Of a stretch of DNA of 64,000 bases, positions 26,775 to 34,825 are shown one piece after another. The translations under genes and the position numbers were made by a program. The notes beneath the pieces were generated by a model. The model did not search any database. It was not told the DNA's origin and saw only the letters and a program-made list of their open reading frames with translations. This DNA comes from Chersky-840 sp963810195 (GTDB lineage: Bacteria > Actinomycetota > Acidimicrobiia > Acidimicrobiales > UBA8190). The stretch is from contig CAWEMO010000002.1 in assembly GCA_963810195.1 (NCBI GenBank), forward strand, positions 620,001-684,000. The letters are read 5' to 3'. Numbering within the stretch: position 1 is the first letter of the stretch; the number at the start of each line of letters is the position of its first letter.

Positions 26775-27473
26775 GTGAGCCCGCCCCCGCTGTTCATCGT
26801 CACCGACGTGGCTCCTTATCGACACGGGCCGGCGGGCGTGCACGGTGTGCTCCCGCAGGCGGCGGTGGCGCTGGCCGAGCTGGCCGGGCTGGCCGCCTTG
26901 GACGCCGTGCCCGTGCGCGCCGTTCCCGACGTCGACCCCGCCGCCCTCTCGGCCGGCGGCGTCCTGGCGCTTTTCACCATCGGCGAGACCCCGTGGTCCT
27001 CCGCGCAGCGCGCTGCCATCATCGACGGCGTTCGCTCGGGTCGCCTGGGGATCCTGGGCGTCCACGCCGCCACCGACGCGTGCACGTCGTGGGAGGAGTA
27101 CGGATCACTTGTCGGGGCCCGGTTCGACGGGCACCCGTGGACCGAGACGTTCGACATCGATGTCGTCGACGGCTCGCACCCGAGCACGCAGCACCTCGGT
27201 GCGGTATGGCGGTGGCACGACGAGGTCTATCTCTTCCGTGACCTGCGCCCCGACGCGCGCGTCCTGCTCCGCGTGGCGGAGGGCCAGCTCGACATGAGCG
27301 TCCCCGGGGCGCGTCGCCCGCCCGTCGGCTTCCCCATGGCCTGGTGCTTCGCAGAAGGACAGGGCCGCGTCTTCTACACGTCGCTCGGGCACTTCCCCGG
27401 GGCGTGGGAGACCCCCGCCTATCTCACCCACCTCCACGGCGGGCTCAGGTGGGTCCTCGGCGACGGGGACTGA
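26775..27473 (+). CDS. ThuA-like glutamine-amidotransferase-fold protein
   Basis: A 232-residue protein with the ThuA domain order: LFIVTDVAPYRHG, a strand ending VLALFTIGE, GILGVHAATDACTSWEEYGSLVGARFDGHPW (spread over residues about 96-125) and RVFYTSLGHFPGAWE near the end. ThuA members were named for trehalose utilisation and have a class I amidotransferase-like fold usually without the catalytic Cys. In this operon it may act on a sugar or act as a carbon-oxygen lyase-type helper; this is inference. Confidence 0.8.
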   Translation: MSPPPLFIVTDVAPYRHGPAGVHGVLPQAAVALAELAGLAALDAVPVRAVPDVDPAALSAGGVLALFTIGETPWSSAQRAAIIDGVRSGRLGILGVHAATDACTSWEEYGSLVGARFDGHPWTETFDIDVVDGSHPSTQHLGAVWRWHDEVYLFRDLRPDARVLLRVAEGQLDMSVPGARRPPVGFPMAWCFAEGQGRVFYTSLGHFPGAWETPAYLTHLHGGLRWVLGDGD

Positions 27474-27482
27474 GCCCCGGTG

Positions 27483-27821
27483 ATGCACCTCGTGGACACG
27501 GTCGAGGTCGAGCCCGAGCACGTCGAGGGCTACCTGGCGCTGATCGGGACCTTGGGCATGGCGGTCATGACCGACGCCGGGGCGACCTTCGTGTCGTGTG
27601 CGACGACGTCGGGCGAGGTCGGTGAGCGGGTGCACATCCAGGTGACCTGGGCGTTCGATGGCCTCGGGCACTGGAACGAGATCCGCAGGAACATGGTGCT
27701 CGACCCCCGCTACCACGAGTACGGGAGCAGGGTCGCCTCGCTGCGGGTGGGTGGGACCCGCCACTTCTTCACTCCGGTGGCCCTCTCCGGGTCTGTCGTG
27801 ACGGTCGGTCGTATCCCGTGA
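27483..27821 (+). CDS. Alpha-beta-barrel (NIPSNAP/DABB-like) protein
   Basis: A 112-residue single ferredoxin-like unit: beta strand HLVDTVEVEPEHVEGYLALI leading into a helix, and a C-terminal half with WNEIRRNMVLDPRYHEYGSRV. NIPSNAP/DABB proteins dimerise and are often small enzymes on polyketides or quinoids. ATG at 27483 is preferred over GTG at 27480. Its TGA (27819-27821) overlaps the first base of a mini-ORF that links to the next gene. Confidence 0.65.
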   Translation: MHLVDTVEVEPEHVEGYLALIGTLGMAVMTDAGATFVSCATTSGEVGERVHIQVTWAFDGLGHWNEIRRNMVLDPRYHEYGSRVASLRVGGTRHFFTPVALSGSVVTVGRIP

Positions 27822-27850
27822 TGCTCAGGCCCACCCCGTGATGCTCAGGC
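27815..27850 (+). repeat. Duplicated start region forming a mini-ORF bridge
   Basis: CCCGTGATGCTCAGGC occurs at 27815-27830 and 27835-27850. The first copy makes a 6-codon mini-ORF (ATG at 27821, TGA at 27839-27841). It touches the stop of the upstream gene and the start of the downstream gene, each time by TGATG. Confidence 0.7.
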
Positions 27851-28530
27851 GCTTCGAGGTCTACGCGCTGAGGCCCGACGCTCCCGTCGAGCGGGTACGC
27901 GACCTCGAAGAGGCGTGTCGTCGGTGCGGTCGGTTCATCCCCGAGGTTCTCGACTGTGCCGTCGGACAGAACCGGTCCGACGCGCCGGTGCAGCTCGTGT
28001 GGGAGCACGCCTACGCGTCGCCCGAGGCGTACCGGCGTTACATGGTCCATCCGTACCACGCCGTGGTCGTGGACCGGTACCTGCTTCCCGACGCCCCCGG
28101 AAGGATCGTCATCGACGGTCCGTTGGGAGCGGGCCTCTACGGCTACGCCTGTGACACGCCCTCGTACCGGATGCGCGGCGGTGTGCGGCGGCTCGTCTTG
28201 CTCCGCGTCGGCACCGGGGCGTCGGAGGCCGAGGTGTCGAAGCTTCGCGAGGCGCTCGAAGGGGCTCCCGAGGATGTCCCCGACATGGTCGTCTCGATCA
28301 TGGCTGCCAACACCATGGGCTCGGCCTGGTTCGACGGCGTCACGCCGATCATGGGCCCACCGAGATGGACCCATCTGTGGGAGCAGGGCTTTCCGAGCCT
28401 CGACGCCCTCGAGTCCTATCGCCACGGCGCGTCGGCGACAGCCGGGATCGAGCGCGCCGGGTGGGAGCGGGGGACGAGGGGCGTCGTCTCGCGAGCGGCC
28501 GAACTGTTCTACGAGGTGCGGGGAGAGTAA
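27841..28530 (+). CDS. Double stress-responsive A/B-barrel (Dabb) protein
   Basis: A 229-residue protein with two Dabb-like units: residues about 1-95 (RRFEVYALRPDAPVERVRDL, VWEHAYASPEAYRRYMVHPYH) and about 115-225 (RRLVLLRVGTGASEAEVSKL, THLWEQGFPSLDALESYRHG). The fold pseudo-dimerises within one chain. Together with the proteins at 24988 and 27483 this makes five barrel units in one operon. ATG at 27841 directly follows the duplicated junction; GTG at 27838 is the alternative. No function is established. Confidence 0.72.
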   Translation: MLRRFEVYALRPDAPVERVRDLEEACRRCGRFIPEVLDCAVGQNRSDAPVQLVWEHAYASPEAYRRYMVHPYHAVVVDRYLLPDAPGRIVIDGPLGAGLYGYACDTPSYRMRGGVRRLVLLRVGTGASEAEVSKLREALEGAPEDVPDMVVSIMAANTMGSAWFDGVTPIMGPPRWTHLWEQGFPSLDALESYRHGASATAGIERAGWERGTRGVVSRAAELFYEVRGE

Positions 28531-28539
28531 GGGAGCGCA

Positions 28540-29337
28540 ATGGGTGACGACGGGTACCTCCTCGACAACCGGTCGGCAACGGCCGGCACGCGCCTGGACG
28601 CTCTGGCCGCGATCTTCGACCCCACCACGTTCCGCCACATCGAAGCGCTCGGGATCGGCACCGGATGGCGTTGTTGGGAGGTGGGCGCGGGTGGGCCGTC
28701 GGTCCTGCGTTGGCTGGCACAGCAGGTCGGGCCCGGGGGAAGGGTGCTCGCCACCGACATCGACGTGTCGTGGGCCGAGGATGCTTCGGCACCCTGGGCC
28801 GAGGTCCGGCGTCACGACGTCGCCCGCGACGCGGCGCCGGCGGAGACCTTCGACCTCGTCCATGCTCGACTGGTGCTCGTGCATGTCACCGATCGCGACG
28901 AGGCGCTGCGCTCGATGGTGCGCGTGCTGCGGCCCGGCGGTTGGCTCCTCGTCGAAGACGCCGACCCTGCATTGCAGCCCCTCAGCTGCCTCGATCCGCA
29001 CAGCCCCGAGGAGGAACTGGCCAACGCGCTGCGCATCGGGTTCCGGGCGCTCATGGCCGAGCGCGGCGTGGACCTGGCCTACGGGCGCAAGCTCCCGAGG
29101 CTGTTGCGGGACGCGGGACTGGTCGACGTCGCTGCCGATGCCTACTTCCCCGTGGCGCGGCCCGAATGCGCCGTGCTGGAGTCGACCACGATCGACCTGA
29201 TCCGCGACGATCTCGTGCGTCACGGCATCGCCACGGACGCGCAGATCGAGCAGCACCTGGCGAGCGTCGCCGCCGGTCGTCTCGACCTGGCCCAGCCACC
29301 CCTGATCTCGGCCTGGGGGCGTGTGCCCGAGGCGTGA
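28540..29337 (+). CDS. SAM-dependent methyltransferase
   Basis: A 265-residue class I methyltransferase. The SAM-binding motif I is CWEVGAGGPSVL, motif II ends ATDID, and the motif 'post' strand is FDLVHARLVLVHV; VLRPGGWLLVEDADP completes the Rossmann core. The C-terminal part is a substrate cap. It would methylate a small molecule, presumably the product of the operon's ligase/SDR reactions. It starts 9 bp after the double Dabb gene and is the last gene of the cluster. Confidence 0.85.
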   Translation: MGDDGYLLDNRSATAGTRLDALAAIFDPTTFRHIEALGIGTGWRCWEVGAGGPSVLRWLAQQVGPGGRVLATDIDVSWAEDASAPWAEVRRHDVARDAAPAETFDLVHARLVLVHVTDRDEALRSMVRVLRPGGWLLVEDADPALQPLSCLDPHSPEEELANALRIGFRALMAERGVDLAYGRKLPRLLRDAGLVDVAADAYFPVARPECAVLESTTIDLIRDDLVRHGIATDAQIEQHLASVAAGRLDLAQPPLISAWGRVPEA

Positions 29338-29455
29338 CCGGCGTCGAACCTGTGCGTCCACTGGGAGATGAGGGGTCCCGGGCCGGCGTGCGAGGGCTCC
29401 GTTGGTGACAGACCCGCCTGACAACAACGGACCCGGCCCGGGTACGCTGCTGGGG

Positions 29456-30490
29456 ATGCAATTCTGCCGAAAGGCACCGGAGCGCAGCGGGGAGCAGGTG
29501 TGGTTGACGCCGCCGCCCGCCCCGGCCAGCGCCCCGGGGTCGAGGCGCTGGAGATGGCCCAGCGGAGGGTCCAGCTCGCTCCTGGTGGTGGTGGCCGTGG
29601 CGTCGATCGCGACGGGGAGCGGCGCGGTCGCGTTCGACATGGCGGGAAGCTCGAGCGCCCCCGTGCCGCCGGTGCACCACGACGTGGCCGTCGGTGCCCA
29701 CACCGCCGCGCACAACGCGGTCCCGGCGGTCGTGATCCCCCCGGCCCCGGCGCCGGTCATCATCCCACCCGCACCGACGACCACGGTGAGCCCTGTGGAC
29801 GCGCCGGAAGGACCGTCACCGACGGTGTGGAGGAGCTACGTCGTTCCCCCCGTGGCCCCGGTCGTCAACAGTGCGCCGTCGAACATCACCGATCCCTCGG
29901 TCGTCGCCACGGCCACCGTGCCCAACGTGCCGCTGTACTCGGCGCCGGGCGCGGCCAAGCCCGCCAAGTCCATCGCCAACCCGAACTACCTGGGTGCCAC
30001 GGTGGTGTTCCTCGTCACCGGCTACCAGCCGGGATGGGTGCAGGCCTACGTCCCGGAGCGTCCCAACGAGTCCACGGCGTGGATACCCAGTGCGGACGTG
30101 GCCATCTCCTTCGTCCCGGATCACATCGTGGTGAGTCTGTCGGCGCGATCGCTGACCCTGTACCACGACAACGTGCCGGTGTTCCAGAGCGCGGTGGCAC
30201 CGGGGGCACCGAGCTCACCCACGCCTACGGGGTCGTTCTACGTGGCCTACGTCGTCAAGCTGACCGATCCCGGTGACGTCTACGGCCCCTATGCCATGGG
30301 CACGTCGGCCTTCTCGAACACCTACTACAGCTTCGACGGAGGCCCGGGCCAGGTGGGCATCCACGGGACCAACCAACCCTGGGTCATCGGCTCGTACGCC
30401 AGCCACGGCTGTGTCCGTCTTCCCAACGCCGCCATCACGACGTTGGCGCAGCAGGTGGTCCCGGGCACGCCTGTCGAGATCGAGCACTGA
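29456..30490 (+). CDS. L,D-transpeptidase (YkuD domain), membrane-anchored
   Basis: A 344-residue envelope enzyme. A hydrophobic anchor (LLVVVAVASIATGSGAVAF) lies near residues 40-60, a Pro/Ala/Val-rich spacer follows, then a small SH3-like region and the YkuD catalytic domain. The catalytic signature is IHGT...SHGCVRL, giving the nucleophile Cys and its His. It would make 3-3 crosslinks in peptidoglycan or attach proteins to it. ATG at 29456 is used; a TTG at 29402 in the same frame is an alternative. Confidence 0.88.
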   Translation: MQFCRKAPERSGEQVWLTPPPAPASAPGSRRWRWPSGGSSSLLVVVAVASIATGSGAVAFDMAGSSSAPVPPVHHDVAVGAHTAAHNAVPAVVIPPAPAPVIIPPAPTTTVSPVDAPEGPSPTVWRSYVVPPVAPVVNSAPSNITDPSVVATATVPNVPLYSAPGAAKPAKSIANPNYLGATVVFLVTGYQPGWVQAYVPERPNESTAWIPSADVAISFVPDHIVVSLSARSLTLYHDNVPVFQSAVAPGAPSSPTPTGSFYVAYVVKLTDPGDVYGPYAMGTSAFSNTYYSFDGGPGQVGIHGTNQPWVIGSYASHGCVRLPNAAITTLAQQVVPGTPVEIEH

Positions 30491-30569
30491 GCCGTGCCGT
30501 CCCGGCGATGGGAGCGGGATGACCTTCGACGTGGCAGGCTGACACCGATGAGGGCGGGATGACGCGGCG

Positions 30570-31064
30570 ATGAAGGGATACGTGCTCAGTGTCGAGCGGG
30601 TGGTGCCGGCCGCGCCCGACGCCGTCTTCGACATCCTGGCGGATGTGAGCCGGCACCACCTGATCGACGGCTCGGGGATGCTCCAAGGTGCCCGCGAGGG
30701 CAACCCGCAGCGCCTCGCACTGGGGGCGACCTTCGGTATGGGCATGAAACTGCTGGTGTCGTACTCGACTGTGAACCGGGTGGTCGAGTTCGAGGAGAAC
30801 CGGCGGATCGCCTGGAAGACCGGGCCCACCGGGTTCATGGGACGCCTCGTGGCGGGCAGGGTGTGGCGCTACGAGCTGTCGCCCGTCGAGGGGGGCACGC
30901 TGGTCCGGGAGAGTTGGGACATCACCGCCGACCACCAGCGCTTCTTGTTGAAGCTGGGGGACATCTACTCGGGCAAGACGCGTCGGGACATGGAGCGCAC
31001 CCTCGAGCGCCTCAACCGACTGGTGGCCGGCGAGACCGCCCGCAAGGGTCAGGACGGCGGCTGA
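30570..31064 (+). CDS. SRPBCC family protein
   Basis: A 164-residue START-like hydrophobic-ligand-binding protein: SVERVVPAAPDAVFDILADV opens the fold, FEENRRIAWKTGP and GGTLVRESWDI are core strands, and a long C-terminal amphipathic helix (RRDMERTLERLNRLVAG) closes it. Cytoplasmic. The ligand is unknown. It lies 79 bp after the transpeptidase gene, and a small membrane protein gene follows on the same strand. Confidence 0.83.
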   Translation: MKGYVLSVERVVPAAPDAVFDILADVSRHHLIDGSGMLQGAREGNPQRLALGATFGMGMKLLVSYSTVNRVVEFEENRRIAWKTGPTGFMGRLVAGRVWRYELSPVEGGTLVRESWDITADHQRFLLKLGDIYSGKTRRDMERTLERLNRLVAGETARKGQDGG

Positions 31065-31156
31065 CCTTCGGCGGCGAGGGGCCCGGGGCGGTCTCTCCCT
31101 GCTCACGCTACGGTGGGCGCTTCGCAGGCCGCAGCGGGCCACAGGAGGGTCGGGCC

Positions 31157-31555
31157 ATGCCGGATATCGTCGCTGGCGTCATCGGGATCGCGGTCGTCTT
31201 CGTCTGGATCTACTGCCTGTATGACGTGATCACCACCCACGACGCCCTCGTGCGCAACCTCCCCAAGATCGTGTGGTTCGTCATCGTCCTGCTGCTGGTC
31301 GACATCGGGTGCATCTTGTGGTTGGTCTTCGGACGCCCCCGCGTCCAGAGCGCCCGGATCGTGAGCGTCGAACGACATCGGTCCCCCAGGGTGGGCTCGG
31401 TCGTTTCCGAGTTGGAAGCCCCGTCACTCGATCATCTGCACCCCGTGGTGCGCGAGCGCGAGGAGATGGCCCGCCTCCGCATGCTCGAGGCACAGTTCCA
31501 GCGCCGGGAGGCCGAGCTCCGCCGGCGCGAGCTCGGGGACGGTGCCGGCTCGTAG
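31157..31555 (+). CDS. PLDc_N-domain small membrane protein
   Basis: A 132-residue protein with two transmembrane segments (VAGVIGIAVVFVWIYCLYDV and IVWFVIVLLLVDIGCILWLV) separated by a short polar loop, which is the phospholipase D nuclease N-terminal (PLDc_N/cardiolipin synthase N) arrangement without any PLD domain. A charged C-terminal coiled coil (REREEMARLRMLEAQFQRRE) follows. It is probably a membrane scaffold; function unknown. Start ATG 31157 after AGGAGGGTCGGGCC. Confidence 0.78.
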   Translation: MPDIVAGVIGIAVVFVWIYCLYDVITTHDALVRNLPKIVWFVIVLLLVDIGCILWLVFGRPRVQSARIVSVERHRSPRVGSVVSELEAPSLDHLHPVVREREEMARLRMLEAQFQRREAELRRRELGDGAGS

Positions 31556-31588
31556 CTCGACGTCCCTGAGGGCCTCGGGCCGCCACCG

Positions 31589-32383
31589 ATGCCGACCGTC
31601 TCGGTCAACGGGATCGAGCTCTACTACGAGCGGGCCGGCCATGGCCCGCCCGTGCTCTTCCTCAACGGGTCGGGATCGACCCTGGCCGACATCGCCCCAC
31701 TCGTCGACGTGGTCGCCGGCCATCTGGAGGTCGTGGCACACGACCAGCGGGGCCTGGGGCGCAGCGCCAAACCCCGAGGCCCGTACACGATGGCGGACTA
31801 CGCCGCCGACGCGCTCGGGCTCCTCGACCACGTGGGCTGGTCGACGTGCCGCGTCGTCGGCGTGAGCTTCGGCGGCATGGTGGCCCAGGAGCTGGCTGTC
31901 ACCGCTCCGCAACGGGTGGAACGGCTGGCGCTGTTGTGCACGTCGCCGGGGGGACCGGGAGGCTCGTCGTTCCCGCTGCACGAGTTGGCCGGGCTGGCGC
32001 CGGAGCGGCGTGCCGAGGAGTCGAGGCGGCTCCTCGACTCCCGGTTCTCCGAGGAGTGGCTGGCCTCGCACCCCGGAGACCGAGTGCTCGTGCAGACCAT
32101 GGCGCAGCGAGGTGCGCGCGCCGCGTCGGACGAGGTGCGCGGCGGCGAGGCTCGACAGCTCGAGGCGCGCCGTCATCACGACGTCTGGGACAGGCTCGGT
32201 CGTGTCACGTGCCCGACGTTCGTGGCGGCCGGAAGATTCGACGGGATCGCCCCTGTCGCCAACTCCGAGGCGATCGTGGGCGCCGTCGCAGGCGCCACCC
32301 TGCACGTCTACGAGGGCGGCCACGCGTTCTTCGCGCAGGACGGGCGAGCCCTGCCCGAGATCATCGAGTTCCTGGGGTCCTGA
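31589..32383 (+). CDS. Alpha/beta hydrolase
   Basis: A 264-residue alpha/beta-hydrolase of the 3-oxoadipate enol-lactonase-like type. The nucleophile Ser lies in GVSFGGM, the acid Asp in GRFDGIAP, and the base His in GGHAFF. LNGSGSTLADIAP provides the oxyanion region. It would hydrolyse an ester or lactone in the cytoplasm. It starts 33 bp after the PLDc_N gene and converges on the dehalogenase-like gene. Confidence 0.87.
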   Translation: MPTVSVNGIELYYERAGHGPPVLFLNGSGSTLADIAPLVDVVAGHLEVVAHDQRGLGRSAKPRGPYTMADYAADALGLLDHVGWSTCRVVGVSFGGMVAQELAVTAPQRVERLALLCTSPGGPGGSSFPLHELAGLAPERRAEESRRLLDSRFSEEWLASHPGDRVLVQTMAQRGARAASDEVRGGEARQLEARRHHDVWDRLGRVTCPTFVAAGRFDGIAPVANSEAIVGAVAGATLHVYEGGHAFFAQDGRALPEIIEFLGS

Positions 32384-32424
32384 CGATCACGGCGACGCCG
32401 CTTCCGGGGTCCTGACGGTCACGG
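32374..32424. repeat. 19-bp direct repeat spanning two convergent gene ends
   Basis: GGGGTCCTGACGATCACGG at 32374-32392 recurs with one change at 32406-32424. The first copy holds the stop codon of the plus-strand hydrolase, the second the last codons of the minus-strand gene. Confidence 0.8.
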
Positions 32425-33390
32425 AGAGGCTGCGGTGTCCTCGGCGAAGTCCGCCACGATCCGCCCGAGCTCGTCACCGCGCTCTTCGGGGACGAAGTGC
32501 CCGGCGCCGCGAATGGTCGGGTGCTCCCGTCCCGCCGCTCCGGGCACGGTCTCCTGGAGCACGGTCTCCCAACCCCGGGTGGCGGGATCGCCGTCGGAGA
32601 AGGCCGTCAGGAAGGGGCGTTCCCAGCCCCGCAGCGCGTGTGTCGTGGCGCGCCCGATGCGCGCCCCGGGGTCGTTGCGGGTGATCGGGATGAGCCCGGT
32701 CATCTGACGCAGTCCGGCGGTGAAGGACCTGTCGGGGAACGGGGCGTCGTACGCGGCGAGCACCTCGGGGGACAGGGTCTTCGACGCGGCGTACAGAAAG
32801 GTGCTGGCCACCAGTTTCGGTACCCGCTGGCAGTACTGCATGTAGTCGACGAGGGATTCCTCGAGCACGACCCGGCCGTCCCCCGTCCCGTGATTGGCCC
32901 AGGTGAGCTTGCCGGCCAGCGTCGGGTCCGACGTGTGCAAGGCGGTGTTGGTGGCCACGACCCGGGCGAAGCGCTCGGGCACCGCGGCGAGGGCGCTGAG
33001 CCCGATGGGCCCTCCCCAGTCCTGGACGACGAGGGTGACGTCGCGCAGGTCGAGGCTCTCGACCAGGCTCGTCATCCAGTCCACGTGGCGCCGGTAGGTG
33101 TAGAGCGTGGGGTCCGTGGGTTTGTCGGACCGGCCGTACCCGATGTTGTCGGGCGCCACGGCGCGAAAGCCGCGCTCGGTCAACACTGCGATGACGGTGC
33201 GGTACAGGTACGACCAGGTGGGCTGGCCGTGGAGAAGGAGCACGACCGGGCCGTCGGGTGGGCCGGCGTCGACGTAGTGCATGCGTAGGGACTCGACGCC
33301 CTCGGCGTGCACCGACACGTAATTGGGCTCGAAGGGGTAGTCCGCCAGGCCGGCGAAGCGCCCGTCGGGCGTGCGTACCACCTCCGCCAC
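32419..33390 (-). CDS. Haloalkane-dehalogenase-like alpha/beta hydrolase
   Basis: A 323-residue alpha/beta hydrolase. The oxyanion motif is HGQPTWSYLYR and the nucleophile is Asp in VVQDWGGPIGL, as in haloalkane dehalogenases; the base His is in GAGHFVPEE. The nearest class by motif is HLD-I (DhlA has HGEPTWSYLYR), with Gln replacing Glu. It could be a dehalogenase or an epoxide-hydrolase-like enzyme. It is transcribed after an NTF2-like gene that ends 4 bp away. Confidence 0.8.
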   Translation of the reverse strand: MAEVVRTPDGRFAGLADYPFEPNYVSVHAEGVESLRMHYVDAGPPDGPVVLLLHGQPTWSYLYRTVIAVLTERGFRAVAPDNIGYGRSDKPTDPTLYTYRRHVDWMTSLVESLDLRDVTLVVQDWGGPIGLSALAAVPERFARVVATNTALHTSDPTLAGKLTWANHGTGDGRVVLEESLVDYMQYCQRVPKLVASTFLYAASKTLSPEVLAAYDAPFPDRSFTAGLRQMTGLIPITRNDPGARIGRATTHALRGWERPFLTAFSDGDPATRGWETVLQETVPGAAGREHPTIRGAGHFVPEERGDELGRIVADFAEDTAASP

Positions 33391-33394
33391 GCGG

Positions 33395-33871
33395 CTAGCC
33401 GGACCCGCTGCCGGTGTGGGCCTTCTTCGCCGCCATCCAGGCCTTCACGACGGGCGCGAAGTTGGCCGGGTTGTAGACATCCTCCTCGGAGGAGAAGCGC
33501 ATGTCGCCCGCGTACTTGAGGATCGTGACGTTCGCCGACTGGTAGAGCCCGCCGTCACCGGGGTCGTTGAAGCGGTTCTCGATCTGGCAGATCCACCAGC
33601 CCCGTTCCTCGTCGCACACGCACCAGTCGTGGGGGAACATGGTCATCTCGTTGTTCGGCCACTGCGCCATGGTCGCCGAGATCCAGTCGTAGATCTGCTC
33701 GCGCCCCTCGAAACGACCGTAGAGGTGTTCGATGTACTCGGCGTCCTCGGTGAACAACTCGGCCCACGGGCGCCACTCACCGCTCTTTCCCGCTTCGGTG
33801 GCCACCGCGAGGTAATTGTCGTGTGCCCGTTGCAACTCGGCGCGGTCCCACGTGCCCACGAGGCCTCCCAT
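33395..33871 (-). CDS. NTF2-like (SnoaL) family protein
   Basis: A 158-residue NTF2-fold protein: an N-terminal helix (LQRAHDNYLAVATEAGKSG), FTEDAEYIEHLYGRFEGRE, an inner-sheet segment ending FNDPGDGG, and a C-terminal helix. Such proteins are small dehydratases, isomerases or cyclases; no catalytic residue set can be assigned. It precedes the dehalogenase-like gene with a 4-bp gap, indicating one transcript, and follows the MDMPI gene on the same strand. It is similar in style to the protein at 53473. Confidence 0.78.
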   Translation of the reverse strand: MGGLVGTWDRAELQRAHDNYLAVATEAGKSGEWRPWAELFTEDAEYIEHLYGRFEGREQIYDWISATMAQWPNNEMTMFPHDWCVCDEERGWWICQIENRFNDPGDGGLYQSANVTILKYAGDMRFSSEEDVYNPANFAPVVKAWMAAKKAHTGSGSG

Positions 33872-33880
33872 GCCCGGTGA

Positions 33881-34825
33881 TCAGTCCAGCGCCAGGCTGG
33901 CGGCGCCGGTGAAGATGTCCCGGGCGAGGGCGCCTTCACCGCTGACCACGGTCGTGAGCGTAGCGGGATCGATCCGGTTGGCCACGAGCCGGCAGAAGTC
34001 GACCGCGTCGAGGACGATTCGAACATCGGCTCGGCCCGCCGGCCGGGTTCCGTCGGGGGCGGCGCCCAGATCCGTCTGCCAGGTCCCACCCCCCGGGCCC
34101 GTCAGCACGATCCTGGCTGTGCGCCCGTCGGCGCGATGACCGCTCCGCCGCATCCCGGCGGGCAGCATGGCGACGGCAAGATCGGTCATGAGCCGCAAGC
34201 TGGCCGCGTCGGGGGCCTGCAGGGGCCGGGCCGTGGCACGGCGGATGTCCTCCTCGTGCGTCCAGACCTCGAAGGTCCGCACCACCAGCAGCATTCCGAG
34301 GGGCATGCGCAGCCCATGGAGGGCGATCACGTCGTCCTGGCGCGCCGGCCAGGCCGCGGCACCGGCCAAGGCAGCGAGGGTCGCTGCGGCGGCGGCTCGC
34401 CATTCGCCGAGAGTCTCCGACGGCACCCGCCCCCCCTGGGCGGCGGCCACCGTGTCGGTCGCCGCCACGTGATCTGCGTCGGCCTGGGCGCCGTCGGGCT
34501 CGTGCATGGCGGTCAGGAAGTGCCGCTCGACACCCGTGAGGTGGCCGACCAATTCCTGCACGTCCAGACCTCGCAGCGCGGGGATCCTCCACTGCTCCGA
34601 ATCGAGCGATACGAGGAGACGGTCCAACGACGCCACGGCGCGGCGGAACGCCTCGAGCGGGGAGATGGGCGTGGGCTCGTCCACCGGTCGGCCCGCGGGC
34701 CGGGCTGCGAGCGCGGCCTCGAGCACAGCCTGGGCGAGGCCCGACGGCGCGGGCAGCGCATCTCCCTCGGCGAGCGCAAATTGCAGCTCTTCGAGCGGGC
34801 CGACATGCTGCGGTGGCTCGGTCAT
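33881..34825 (-). CDS. MDMPI-fold (mycothiol-dependent isomerase N-domain) protein, putative sigma regulator
   Basis: A 314-residue protein with a DinB/MDMPI metal-binding helical bundle: ELVGHLTGVERHF supplies one His and EVWTHEEDIRRA the Glu/His pair, followed by a C-terminal SCP2-like domain ending SGEGALARDIFTG. In actinobacteria such proteins often sit behind ECF sigma genes as zinc-containing anti-sigma-type partners, or are mycothiol-dependent enzymes. Its ATG overlaps the sigma gene's TGA (ATGA), which argues for the former. Confidence 0.78.
   Translation of the reverse strand: MTEPPQHVGPLEELQFALAEGDALPAPSGLAQAVLEAALAARPAGRPVDEPTPISPLEAFRRAVASLDRLLVSLDSEQWRIPALRGLDVQELVGHLTGVERHFLTAMHEPDGAQADADHVAATDTVAAAQGGRVPSETLGEWRAAAAATLAALAGAAAWPARQDDVIALHGLRMPLGMLLVVRTFEVWTHEEDIRRATARPLQAPDAASLRLMTDLAVAMLPAGMRRSGHRADGRTARIVLTGPGGGTWQTDLGAAPDGTRPAGRADVRIVLDAVDFCRLVANRIDPATLTTVVSGEGALARDIFTGAASLALD

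Noticed and set aside
27769..29784. Long minus-strand open frame (671 codons)
   Set aside because: Shadow of the Dabb, methyltransferase and transpeptidase genes.
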